Shown piece after piece: positions 1-7,568 of a DNA stretch of 45,516 bases (the first letter of the stretch is position 1; every line of letters begins with the position of its first letter). The position numbers were made by a program, and so were the translations under genes. The notes under the pieces were generated by a model. It did no database searches and was not told where the DNA came from. It worked only from the letters and a program-made list of their open reading frames with translations. The stretch lies in the NCBI RefSeq assembly GCF_002150785.1, contig NZ_MTAZ01000031.1, positions 1 through 45,516 of the forward strand. The letters are read 5' to 3'. The stretch is from Arenibacter amylolyticus. GTDB lineage: Bacteria > Bacteroidota > Bacteroidia > Flavobacteriales > Flavobacteriaceae.

Positions 1-26
1 CAAAACTCCCTTCCTTTTTTAAACGT

Positions 27-662
27 TTAGGACGCTATTGGTTCATGACCATACCCTAAAATTTTATCGATTATCTGGCGGAGCAATAAATAGTTGGTGT
101 TTGAGTACTCATAGCCTTGATCAGGCTCAAAACTTGCGGGCAGATCTAAAGCAAATTCCAGTGCCCTTTTTCCATTTTCCTGTTCGTTCTCCCAATAGGC
201 GGGATTATCGGTAAAATTGGGAATACCACTTCGGTGTTGAACCATGGATCGGAGGGTGATCTTATTGGCATTTTCAATCCTACCAACCAATTCAGGAAAA
301 TAATCCGCGAGTGTCCCATCTAAAGACAAGCGTTTGCTCATGACCAGTTTGGAAATGGCAACGGCAGTATAGAGTTTGCTAATGCTTGCTATTTTGAACA
401 ATGCATTGGGGTCTGCCGGTATTTTGTTATCACGGTCTTTCCAACCGCCTACATAGAACGCTGGTGGTTTACCCCCTTCATCCACATAAACGATCATCCC
501 ATCAAAGCCATGACCAATCGCTTCATCTACTTGTTCTTGAACCGTATCCGGAAGGGGCAAGATCCATGCCTTTACCAAAATCCATGGCACAAAGAATAAG
601 GAAATTGCCGTGCCTAATAATAATACAATCCTAAATAGTTGTTTGGTTGGTTTATTTCTCAT
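27..662 (-). CDS. Serine hydrolase (beta-lactamase/class C family), C-terminally truncated
   Basis: The 211-residue product has an N-terminal membrane segment (about 9-33), then the first half of a penicillin-binding/beta-lactamase-like fold. The nucleophile motif S93-I-S-K96 (SxxK) and the Y186-S-N188 (YxN) motif are both visible. Intact members of this family are usually 350 residues or more and carry a third motif (HxG/KTG type) in the C-terminal half. Here the frame stops about 20 residues after YxN, and neither of the other two frames continues the fold in the 26 bases left before the window edge. It is therefore probably a decayed or truncated gene, although an assembly error or a frameshift beyond the edge cannot be excluded. 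It is the last gene of the minus-strand group that starts near 4.8 kb. If still made, it would sit in the inner membrane with a periplasmic domain lacking part of its active site. Confidence 0.7.
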   Translation of the reverse strand: MRNKPTKQLFRIVLLLGTAISLFFVPWILVKAWILPLPDTVQEQVDEAIGHGFDGMIVYVDEGGKPPAFYVGGWKDRDNKIPADPNALFKIASISKLYTAVAISKLVMSKRLSLDGTLADYFPELVGRIENANKITLRSMVQHRSGIPNFTDNPAYWENEQENGKRALEFALDLPASFEPDQGYEYSNTNYLLLRQIIDKILGYGHEPIAS

Positions 663-749
663 TTTTGTTAGTGTTGATTGCTTTTGCTTTTATTGCCCGT
701 CATTTATTTTTTTGTGGAAACGTTCAACTACCACATTGTTAGAGGTGTT

Positions 750-2183
750 TTATTTTACAGATGCCAAGTTTTCCAAATACCTTAATGCAGAAGCCATAAG
801 ATTCTTTCTGTTCCTTGCCTTTTCATTAAAAGAAACCAAAGTCTCCCTTTCCAACTTTCGTCCCTTAATAAAAACGCTGGTTGGATTTTCAAGAGTTGAC
901 AATGTCAGTAGTGGGTTATTCTCCAATAGTAATAAATTAGCGATTTTACCTTCTTCAATGGTTCCTAATGAATTCAAGATGTCGTGGGTTGTAGAAGCAT
1001 TAACCGTGGCTGTTTTCAATACTTCGTAATTGGAAAGACCTGCTTCTTTGTAAAATTTCAGTTCCTTATGAATTGAGAATCCCGGAAGGGTAACCCCAAT
1101 ACCTGCGTCGGTGCCGCAAATAATTTTTACGCCTGCCTCGTGTAGCTTTTTTACAATGGTCAAATGAAAATCATGCTGACTTTTGATTCGATCAATGGTT
1201 TTGGCATCCTCCTGTTTGGCAATAAACCAGCGCTCAAATTGGTTCTTGCTATCTACCATTCTAATCAAGGGATTCATATATGTTAAGTTTTTAGTGTCCA
1301 GAATGGAATCGTTCATCATCATCTGATAAATGTTATTAAATACGGTAATGGTTGGGCAATATATAGCGTCTTTGTAAACCGCAATAGTGTCAATGATTGG
1401 TCTTAATTTTAGCGTATCCAAATCAAAATTTAAAGATTGCTGTACGATGTCCTCAGCATGTTCTATAGATTTGATCTGCGGATTTAAATGGTAAGAAAAC
1501 GGAACCTTTTGAGAAGGATGTGCAACAATGTCCATATCTGAAATTCTAGCCTGAATTAAAACGGCATCAAATAAATCTTTTGGAAGACCGTTATAGGTTT
1601 TGATAAAGTCGTAACCACTTTCCTTATAAGCTTTAATTTTTTCTTGGGCTTCATCGGGTAAATACAGGTTAAGGTTATCATCTCCAATAAATTCCGGTCC
1701 AGTTAGTTTAGGACCTGTAGTGAAAAAAGATGGTGATACTATTTCATTGGACTCGATCTCTTTCTTTAACCTTAGATGCATGGGCATACCCCATAAGTTT
1801 CTTACAGCGGTAACCCCATTGGACAAGTATATCCCCAATTCGTACTTATCCCAAACATGAACATGCATATCGATAAGACCTGGCGTTAGATAGCGGTTTT
1901 TTGCATCCAGAATTTGAATGTCATCGACCTGAATTGTATCCGCAATTTTATTAATGATGCCATCTTTTATGTGTACCATTTTGTTGACCAAAACCGTATC
2001 TATATTCATAGGTAGGACATTGACGTTGGTAATTAGATAAGTGTCATTGAATGTTGGTTCGTCCTTATCGATTTTAAGATAGCTGGTTTTTCGTGAATCA
2101 ATCCAAAGTATAATCAGTGCAGTTATTGCCATTGCACCAATGAGTGCTATGAAAATTTTCAATAAACGCTTAAATATTTTCAT
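750..2183 (-). CDS. Membrane-anchored amidohydrolase (imidazolonepropionase/prolidase-like)
   Basis: This 477-residue protein has an N-terminal membrane anchor (about 8-28) and an amidohydrolase superfamily body. Metal-site residues are visible: H107-V-H109 after the 'LTPGLIDMH' strand, K195 as the possible bridging lysine, H222 and H242 as later histidine ligands, and D359 in 'CGTDAG'. The C-terminal 'GTIEEGKIANLLLL' block is the typical strand that closes the small beta-sandwich domain. The fold hydrolyses amide or ester bonds using one or two metal ions; the substrate cannot be told from sequence. The anchor suggests action in the periplasm. It lies 18 nt downstream of the DUF6090 gene on the same strand, so co-transcription is likely. 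Confidence 0.85.
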   Translation of the reverse strand: MKIFKRLLKIFIALIGAMAITALIILWIDSRKTSYLKIDKDEPTFNDTYLITNVNVLPMNIDTVLVNKMVHIKDGIINKIADTIQVDDIQILDAKNRYLTPGLIDMHVHVWDKYELGIYLSNGVTAVRNLWGMPMHLRLKKEIESNEIVSPSFFTTGPKLTGPEFIGDDNLNLYLPDEAQEKIKAYKESGYDFIKTYNGLPKDLFDAVLIQARISDMDIVAHPSQKVPFSYHLNPQIKSIEHAEDIVQQSLNFDLDTLKLRPIIDTIAVYKDAIYCPTITVFNNIYQMMMNDSILDTKNLTYMNPLIRMVDSKNQFERWFIAKQEDAKTIDRIKSQHDFHLTIVKKLHEAGVKIICGTDAGIGVTLPGFSIHKELKFYKEAGLSNYEVLKTATVNASTTHDILNSLGTIEEGKIANLLLLENNPLLTLSTLENPTSVFIKGRKLERETLVSFNEKARNRKNLMASALRYLENLASVK

Positions 2184-2201
2184 TTGTATAAGATGTAAAT
2201 T

Positions 2202-2972
2202 TTAAAGATTTCTCTCTGTGAAGAGATCTATTTCTTCGATGATGCTTTCCCCTAACTCCCTTAATTTATTATACAAAATAATCATAGTATCAAACTGCCA
2301 AGCTGCTAGGCTAATGACGTTCCTATAGGGGGCTGAGGCCGTGTAGGCCGCGAAATCCTCCAAGTATTCAGCTTGCGTTGTTGCCCTATTATTTAGGGAA
2401 TCTGGGGGTACAAAAGCGAAAGCGAGCATCAAAGACCTATCGAACTGGGTGGAAAGATACGCCTGCTGACTTTTTGCATAATCATTATAACTTTTTTCGC
2501 TTGCTGCAATTTCGTCTATTAAACTATGGTATCTGATTAACAGGGAATCCAGGGGCGTATTGTTGATCTTGCCAAAATAGTTTGAATTTATTAACGCTTC
2601 ATACCCTCCTGCATTCGGTTTGAAATATAAATCTGCAAAGGCGAACCCACTAGACATAAGAAGGATAAGATTCTGGTCTTCTGTCTTATCCAAGATACTT
2701 GCACGGGCCTTTTTACAAAGCTCGGCTATTTGTGTTCTACCTCTTGTTATGGAGTCTAGTTTATAAAGGTCTTCTATGGTGTGGGACTTAATTTTAACTA
2801 AATACTCTTTTAGCGCCTTGTTATCCTTTTTGGCCTGATTCCAATTGTTGATCTGTAATGCAATCAGAATCCCAATTACAACAAGTGCAATTTCGCCAAA
2901 AGCGTATTTTAAATACTTACCTGTCTTATTATTCCCGATTAAGTTATAGCGTATTTTTCGAAAGACTTTCAT
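2202..2972 (-). CDS. DUF6090 family membrane protein
   Basis: The 256-residue product begins with a basic 'MKVFRKIRYNLI' segment, then 'TGKYLKYAFGEIALVVIGILIALQINNW', the hallmark start of the DUF6090 family seen widely in Flavobacteriaceae. One membrane helix spans about 25-42. The remainder is soluble, helix-rich and presumably periplasmic. Function is unknown in the family; copies often occur in tandem near regulators and hydrolases. Here it sits between an acyltransferase gene and an amidohydrolase gene, all on the minus strand. No catalytic motif is visible. Confidence 0.8.
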   Translation of the reverse strand: MKVFRKIRYNLIGNNKTGKYLKYAFGEIALVVIGILIALQINNWNQAKKDNKALKEYLVKIKSHTIEDLYKLDSITRGRTQIAELCKKARASILDKTEDQNLILLMSSGFAFADLYFKPNAGGYEALINSNYFGKINNTPLDSLLIRYHSLIDEIAASEKSYNDYAKSQQAYLSTQFDRSLMLAFAFVPPDSLNNRATTQAEYLEDFAAYTASAPYRNVISLAAWQFDTMIILYNKLRELGESIIEEIDLFTERNL

Positions 2973-3046
2973 TTTTGTTTGCGGATTTCAAGGGTTGCCT
3001 TCACACAATCAAAGCATTGGTTTTGAAGCATATAATGAACTTAAAG

Positions 3047-4150
3047 TTACGATATTCTTTTTTCAGGTATAGCCTTGAAGTTCGGATCTTTAGATTTTTT
3101 TTGAGACCAATTTAGCCCAAACAATGGCCTTAAGAAAGCAATTCTCCGAAGGATGAACTCATAAAAAAGGTAGCATAGGAGCATCGTAAACACTGTAATT
3201 GCAATGAATTTTAGGAGAACGGGCATATCCATTGGTAAAAAAACCATGGCCCCAGCGTACAATACCACCATGTGAATAATGTATATAGGATAGGCCGCCT
3301 TGCTTAAGTAGCTCAGTATTTTGCTTGGCCTATTCAAATACCTATAACCCATCCCAAATACCCCAAAAATCCAGGAATTAGATTCAATGGCCATAAGATA
3401 TCCGGGAGCTTCTGTTGCAAACACAAAGTATCTGAATCCATACAGAACAGTAGCTAACCCAATATATAGCCATCGCCATTTTAAAACGGTTTGCCAGAAT
3501 GATTGGCCGCAATACACAAATATAAAACCAAAGAAGAAGGCCAGCAGGCCTAGGGAAAATCCATGCCAGGTCTCTGCATACAAGGCGAAGAGTGGAGGTT
3601 TAACTACCAGCGCTTCTACAACAAAAAACAGGGTAATACCTAAGGGCCCACTAGGGGTACTCATTATGGTAGACAGCCATCTTCTAAACCTTCCGTTCTC
3701 TTTCCTTTTCAGATACAAAAACAACGGTAGTAATAAGAGTACATAGGCGAAAATATTCCCTAAGAACCATAAATGGCCTGCATGCGGAAAGTAGCCCAAG
3801 GGTATATCGTAATACTTCTGAAAGATAAACATATGTAAAGTGGTTATGGCCACAAAGCCGAAAGCGAAGGGTAAAAGAATTCGCTTGGTCCGTTCCATAA
3901 GCAATTGCTTCCAGGTTCTCTTTCGCATGGCAAAATAAAGTCCCATTCCCGAGACGAAGAACAATAGGGGGATTCTCCACACATTGAGCATGGTCATCGG
4001 TTTCCATAACCCCTCTAAGAATTCATCACTTCTAACAAATCCTATAAGCATGGCCCAAGGTTGAAAAATGATGGCTATGTGATAGATGAGTAGTAGACCA
4101 ATAGCAATGACCCTGAGCCAATCTATATCGTGTCTTCTTTCTGTTTTCAT
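3047..4150 (-). CDS. Acyltransferase-3 family integral membrane protein (OpgC-like)
   Basis: This 367-residue protein is almost entirely membrane helices (about ten). It opens with 'DIDWLRVIAIGLLLIYH', matching the acyltransferase-3 signature in which an N-terminal Asp/Arg pair is followed by a conserved His (H24) in the first helix. A second conserved segment, 'WRIPLLFFVSGMGLYF', follows near residue 60. The family transfers acyl groups from cytoplasmic donors to sugars or glycans at the membrane; OpgC, which succinylates periplasmic glucans, is a member with similar opening motifs. The actual acceptor here is unknown. It starts 22 nt downstream of the ankyrin lipoprotein gene, so it is probably in the same operon. 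Confidence 0.85.
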   Translation of the reverse strand: MKTERRHDIDWLRVIAIGLLLIYHIAIIFQPWAMLIGFVRSDEFLEGLWKPMTMLNVWRIPLLFFVSGMGLYFAMRKRTWKQLLMERTKRILLPFAFGFVAITTLHMFIFQKYYDIPLGYFPHAGHLWFLGNIFAYVLLLLPLFLYLKRKENGRFRRWLSTIMSTPSGPLGITLFFVVEALVVKPPLFALYAETWHGFSLGLLAFFFGFIFVYCGQSFWQTVLKWRWLYIGLATVLYGFRYFVFATEAPGYLMAIESNSWIFGVFGMGYRYLNRPSKILSYLSKAAYPIYIIHMVVLYAGAMVFLPMDMPVLLKFIAITVFTMLLCYLFYEFILRRIAFLRPLFGLNWSQKKSKDPNFKAIPEKRIS

Positions 4151-4172
4151 TCTTGTATTGGTTTAGGGTTTA

Positions 4173-4775
4173 TTACTGCAACATCATGGCAATGACCGGA
4201 CGGGTTTTTTCAATTTCGGTCAAATCTAGTTGCATGCCAAGCGGGGCCAGTTGTTGCCGTAACATTTCATAGATGGGTTTAACCTCGGCATAGGGCCCCA
4301 TTATCGATTCTCTTGGGGTCATTCCAAAATTGTTTTTTGCAGTCTTGTCTGCCTTGGCGTCCATTAGCATTTGAACAACCTCTATCCTACAAAAGAACGC
4401 GGCAGTATGCAGAGCCGTGGCACCATCCTTATTTTTAACAGTTAAATCGGCCCCGGCATCGATAAGTTCTTGGGCAATCTTAATTTTACCAAAGCTCGAG
4501 GCAGTAATTAGGGGTGTAGAACCACTCATAGCATCTTTTATATTTAAATCCGTTCCTGCTTTGATATGTTGTTTAACCGCCTCCAAATTATCAGAAAGTA
4601 CTGCAGTGTGAAGATCGATTTTCGGTTTAGCGACCACAGATTTAGTTTCACCATTAATGGTAGTCTCCGCTTTTGTTTTGTTGTTGGATTGACCGCATGC
4701 TGAGGTAAGCACAAGAAGAACTATTGACATGTATTTCAAGGTTCTTATTGAAGCAATTCTAACTGTTTTTCTCAT
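4173..4775 (-). CDS. Ankyrin-repeat lipoprotein
   Basis: From the ATG at 4775 the product is 200 residues, with a signal peptide ending in the lipobox 'LTSAC' (lipidated Cys at residue 27). About three ankyrin repeats follow; 'GSTPLITASSFGKIKIAQ' and 'GATALHTAAFFCRIEVVQ' are recognisable repeat cores. An alternative in-frame ATG at 4823 would add 16 residues (MKSKIYEYLLELNKIA) that do not look like part of a signal peptide. However, the conserved leader repeat ends exactly at that upstream ATG, so the start is uncertain. Ankyrin repeats mediate protein binding; the protein is probably anchored in the envelope facing the periplasm. It appears to be first in the minus-strand operon with the acyltransferase and may share regulation with the small ORFs upstream through the duplicated leader. 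Confidence 0.8.
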   Translation of the reverse strand: MRKTVRIASIRTLKYMSIVLLVLTSACGQSNNKTKAETTINGETKSVVAKPKIDLHTAVLSDNLEAVKQHIKAGTDLNIKDAMSGSTPLITASSFGKIKIAQELIDAGADLTVKNKDGATALHTAAFFCRIEVVQMLMDAKADKTAKNNFGMTPRESIMGPYAEVKPIYEMLRQQLAPLGMQLDLTEIEKTRPVIAMMLQ

Positions 4776-4823
4776 GGCTATTTTATTTAATTCTAATAGG
4801 TATTCGTAAATCTTGGATTTCAT

Positions 4824-4915
4824 GCTGTTAAATTTTTAAATTGTTTGTTATAATTTTATTGTTATAAAAGCGCCATAGAAATTGAAACAACTCCTATGAG
4901 CTATTGGTAGAACTA
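4824..4915 (-). repeat. Leader repeat copy X, in front of the ankyrin lipoprotein gene
   Basis: About 92 nt immediately upstream of the ATG at 4823 align, by eye at roughly two-thirds identity, with 5281-5371, which lies in front of small ORF A. The 22-nt core (AATTATAAC, A or G, then AACAATTTAAAA) differs at a single base, and the distal end (TAGTTCT...ATAGCT) is also conserved. Two copies in the same orientation, each ending at an ATGAAA, look like a duplicated promoter or 5' leader. No perfect TAnnTTTG element is visible inside it. Confidence 0.6.
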
Positions 4916-4934
4916 ATCAAATTGCTTCACAAAT

Positions 4935-4966
4935 AAAGGATAGACTTTGATGAGGGCCTATCCTTT
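4935..4966 (-). terminator. Hairpin terminator after small ORF B
   Basis: A perfect 9-bp inverted repeat (AAAGGATAG / CTATCCTTT) encloses a 14-nt loop. On the minus strand it is followed by ATTTGTG, a short U-rich tail. It lies 25 nt past the stop of small ORF B and before the ankyrin gene's leader, so it would end a short transcript coming from the 5.3-kb region. The arms are A/T-rich, so strength is uncertain. Confidence 0.5.
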
Positions 4967-4990
4967 ATCCAACCCTTTGAGGTAGGATTC

Positions 4991-5125
4991 TTAAGGAAGG
5001 TAATGTCTCCATGCTGCGCAACGGATTCTCTTGCTGCTCTTTAAGTGGTAAAAGAAATTGAACCTTCTAGATTCCGTTGGCGATTGACCTGCCTTTCCAG
5101 CAGACAGGTTGATAATAGTTTTCAT
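4991..5125 (-). CDS. Putative small ORF B (44 aa), unknown
   Basis: The reading frame ATG at 5125 to TAA at 4991 gives 44 residues, starting MKTIINLSAGKAG and ending RCAAWRHYLP. It is basic and aromatic at its C-terminus, with no membrane helix or signal peptide. Codons 6-13 coincide with a degenerate palindromic repeat (5087-5109), so part of the peptide would derive from a repeat element. It lies between small ORF A and a hairpin terminator. Its C-terminal third loosely resembles that of ORF A (aromatic residues, a K/R-S-x-K-R stretch, then A and Y). I do not recognise it; it may be a real small protein, a decayed gene, or chance. Confidence 0.3.
   Translation of the reverse strand: MKTIINLSAGKAGQSPTESRRFNFFYHLKSSKRIRCAAWRHYLP
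5087..5109. repeat. Degenerate palindromic repeat (CCTGCCT...AGACAGG type)
   Basis: The 21-nt core CCTGCCT-TTCCAG-CAGACAGG resembles the reverse complement of the 20-nt palindrome CCTGTCTGCCGACAGGCAGG found twice in tandem at 45440-45479. The arms ACCTG/CAGGT are intact while the centre has diverged. It lies inside small ORF B. This points to a dispersed palindromic repeat family in this genome. Confidence 0.5.
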
Positions 5126-5166
5126 GACTGTGATCTTATTTGACTAATTGTTATTATGAACCGTGA

Positions 5167-5280
5167 TTATCGGTTAAAATTCCTGTATTGTGCCCATTGC
5201 GCTCTTTTGGTAGAACGGAATAATGAAAAATACTGTCCTGTTTTGGCTTCTGTCGTTGTTCTTGTGAATGATGCTTTCAT
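5167..5280 (-). CDS. Putative small ORF A (37 aa), unknown
   Basis: The frame ATG at 5280 to TAA at 5167 encodes 37 residues, starting MKASFTRTTTEAK and ending AQYRNFNR. It is strongly basic and rich in Thr and aromatics, with no signal peptide or membrane helix. It directly follows leader repeat Y and is 41 nt upstream of small ORF B. Leader, two ORFs and terminator together look like a compact minus-strand transcription unit of about 400 nt. No family is recognised, and the possibility that the RNA rather than the peptide is functional should be kept open. Confidence 0.3.
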   Translation of the reverse strand: MKASFTRTTTEAKTGQYFSLFRSTKRAQWAQYRNFNR

Positions 5281-5371
5281 GATTTTAATTTTAAATTGTT
5301 CGTTATAATTTTTGTTGATACAAAGGTTCTAAAGATCTTGAAGCAACAGGTATAAGCTATGCGGAGAACTA
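5281..5371 (-). repeat. Leader repeat copy Y, in front of small ORF A
   Basis: These 91 nt are the second copy of the leader described at 4824-4915, in the same orientation and again ending at an ATGAAA. The shared parts are the distal TAGTTCT...ATAGCT block, a GTTG-TTCAA block and the AT-rich core next to the start codon. Its distal end overlaps the repeated CATAG motifs that extend towards the divergent regulator gene. Confidence 0.6.
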
Positions 5372-5429
5372 TGTAAAGTTTCAATGGAGTGTAAAAACTA
5401 TGGCGCAGTGATATAAATTATGACGCAAT
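5356..5429. promoter_or_regulatory. Operator-like repeats between the regulator and the small ORFs
   Basis: A 13-nt direct repeat, ACTATGGCGCAGT at 5397 and ATTATGACGCAAT at 5417, recurs with a 20-bp period (two helical turns). Two further CTATG motifs lie at 5357 and 5369. AraC-family proteins often bind direct half-sites about 21 bp apart, and an AraC-HTH gene starts 90 bp downstream, so these are plausible binding sites. Binding itself is inference. Confidence 0.4.
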
Positions 5430-5516
5430 TGATGACTTTAAAATACATATGCTGTACTGAAAAACCGCTTATTTGTTTGGATTTTCCCTAAATTTAGAAC
5501 TGCAAATAAAACCAAC

Positions 5517-7568
5517 ATGTCAAACGAATCGGCCAATACATCCACCTTTATTAAACAAGCGGAAGCCCTGATTCTACAACATTTGGCCAATGAGCATTTT
5601 GGGGTGTCCGAATTGGCAGATGCTATGAATATGAGCAGGTCCAACCTGTTGCGAAAAATCAAGAAACAAACCCAACTTTCCGCAAGCCAGTTCATTCGTC
5701 AAGTCCGTCTTAAAGAAGCAATGGAGCTGCTAAAGGAAGATTCCTTAACCGTTTCCCAAATTTCGCATCAAGTAGGCTTTGGAAGCACCTCATACTTCAT
5801 AAAATGTTTTCGGGAATTTTATGGATATTCGCCTGGGGAGATTGGAAAAGGCACTGTAGCGATAGAAACAGAAAAGGTCCGGATCAATTTATTGAAGCGA
5901 TTCAAATGGATCTTTATTGCTGCAATGACCGTAGTCCTGCTCGTTGTTTCCTTCTTGCTCTTTAATAGAAAGGATGCGCTAGAGAAGATAGAAATTGAAA
6001 AATCCATAGCCGTTCTGCCCTTTAAAAATGAAAGTAGCGATTCCACGAACCTTTATTTTGTCAACGGACTTATGGAATCTGCTTTGAATAACCTACAAAA
6101 AATAGAAGACCTGCGGGTCATCAGCAGAACCTCGGTAGAGAAATACAGAAATACGGATATGGGCATCCCCGAAATTGCCGAAGAACTGCAGGTAAACTAT
6201 TTGGTAGAAGGTAGTGGACAACGCGTTGGAAATCAAGTTTTGCTGAATATCCAGTTGATCAAAGCTTCCACGGACACCCCAATCTGGGCAGGACAGTACA
6301 ATCAGGAAGTTAAAGACATTTTTGAGTTACAGAATGATGTTGCCAGGAAAATTGCGGATGCCATTGCGGCAGTGGTTACACCGGCCGAATTAGAGCAAAT
6401 GGAGAAAAAACCAACTGAAAATCTTGTGGCTTATGATTACTACCTACAAGCATTGGATCCTTATTATTCGCGTACTAAGGAGGGGTTGGAAAAGGCCATT
6501 CCCTTATTTGAAAAAGCCATTGCACAAGATTCAGAATTCGCCCTAGCATATGCCAACATCGCTATTTCATACTATCTTCTAGAAATGTCTCAAAGTGAGA
6601 AACAGCACACTGATAAGATAAATAGCTTTGCGGATAAGGCCTTACTTTATGATTCAAAATTAGCTGAAAGCTTGGTCGCCAAGGCTTTTTACTACATTCA
6701 AACCAAGGAGTACCAATTAGCTTTACCACATCTTGAAAAGGCGTTGGAGTATAATCCTAATTCTTCTCTGGCGGTACAAATACTTGCGGATTTCTATTAT
6801 CGTTTGTCTCCTAACACCAACAAATACCTAGAGTACGCCTTAAAAGGGGTTCGTCTTGCTATTGACCGTGATTCCGTCACTCAGAGCTATACGTATCTAC
6901 AGCTAAGTAATGCCCTGGTGTCATCAGGATTTAAAGAGGAAGCTTTAGAATACATCAATAGGTCGTTGGATTACAATTCCGAAAATTATTTTGCACCACA
7001 TTTAAAGGCATTTATTCTGTTCGCTAAGGATGGTACTATTGAGAGAACCAGGAATTTGCTTATAAGAGAATGGAATAAGGATACTACTAGGCTGGACATT
7101 TTACAGGACATTGGGAAGCTGTACTATATCGAAGAAGATTATAGCAGCGCCTATTTCTATTTTAAAAAATTTGTCAATGTCAGGGAGGCTAATGGTCTCG
7201 ACATTTATGTGCAGGAAAACGCTAAAATTGCGTTAGTCTATAAAAGCATGGGATTATTTAAAGAAGCTGAGCAACTTTTCAGGGATTATTCAAGGTATTG
7301 CGAAGAAGACAAATCTAAATACAAAAGCATTAATCTGGTTTGGAAATACGCCTATGAGGGGAAGATTGATGAAGCTATAGACCAACTCAGAATTTTTTCC
7401 GAAGAAGAAAACTACCTGTACTGGTTTTTGTTGATTGAAGATGAACCACTGATTAAATCACTTAAAATACATCCTGATTTTGGGCCCATTATGCAGAAAA
7501 TAAAAGACAACTTCTGGGAAAATCAAGCTAAGCTGAGAACTTCTTTAGAGAAAAAAGGGCTTATTTAA
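5517..7568 (+). CDS. Membrane-anchored AraC-type HTH / TolB-like / TPR regulator
   Basis: The 683-residue product has an AraC/XylS helix-turn-helix domain at about 12-112: first helix pair 'FGVSELADAMNMSRSNLLRKI', second pair 'LTVSQISHQVGFGSTSYFIKCFREFYGYSPGE'. A single membrane helix follows (131-149), then a TolB/FlgO-like domain starting 'KSIAVLPFKNESSD' (about 162-285), and a long TPR-type helical region to about 640. This architecture resembles one-component membrane regulators of the CadC/TPR kind: a cytoplasmic DNA-binding head with a periplasmic sensing domain. It is transcribed divergently from the small ORFs and the ankyrin operon, with operator-like repeats between, so it probably controls that side, itself, or both. 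Signal and targets are unknown. The start is the ATG at 5517, giving a complete HTH. Confidence 0.88.
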   Translation: MSNESANTSTFIKQAEALILQHLANEHFGVSELADAMNMSRSNLLRKIKKQTQLSASQFIRQVRLKEAMELLKEDSLTVSQISHQVGFGSTSYFIKCFREFYGYSPGEIGKGTVAIETEKVRINLLKRFKWIFIAAMTVVLLVVSFLLFNRKDALEKIEIEKSIAVLPFKNESSDSTNLYFVNGLMESALNNLQKIEDLRVISRTSVEKYRNTDMGIPEIAEELQVNYLVEGSGQRVGNQVLLNIQLIKASTDTPIWAGQYNQEVKDIFELQNDVARKIADAIAAVVTPAELEQMEKKPTENLVAYDYYLQALDPYYSRTKEGLEKAIPLFEKAIAQDSEFALAYANIAISYYLLEMSQSEKQHTDKINSFADKALLYDSKLAESLVAKAFYYIQTKEYQLALPHLEKALEYNPNSSLAVQILADFYYRLSPNTNKYLEYALKGVRLAIDRDSVTQSYTYLQLSNALVSSGFKEEALEYINRSLDYNSENYFAPHLKAFILFAKDGTIERTRNLLIREWNKDTTRLDILQDIGKLYYIEEDYSSAYFYFKKFVNVREANGLDIYVQENAKIALVYKSMGLFKEAEQLFRDYSRYCEEDKSKYKSINLVWKYAYEGKIDEAIDQLRIFSEEENYLYWFLLIEDEPLIKSLKIHPDFGPIMQKIKDNFWENQAKLRTSLEKKGLI

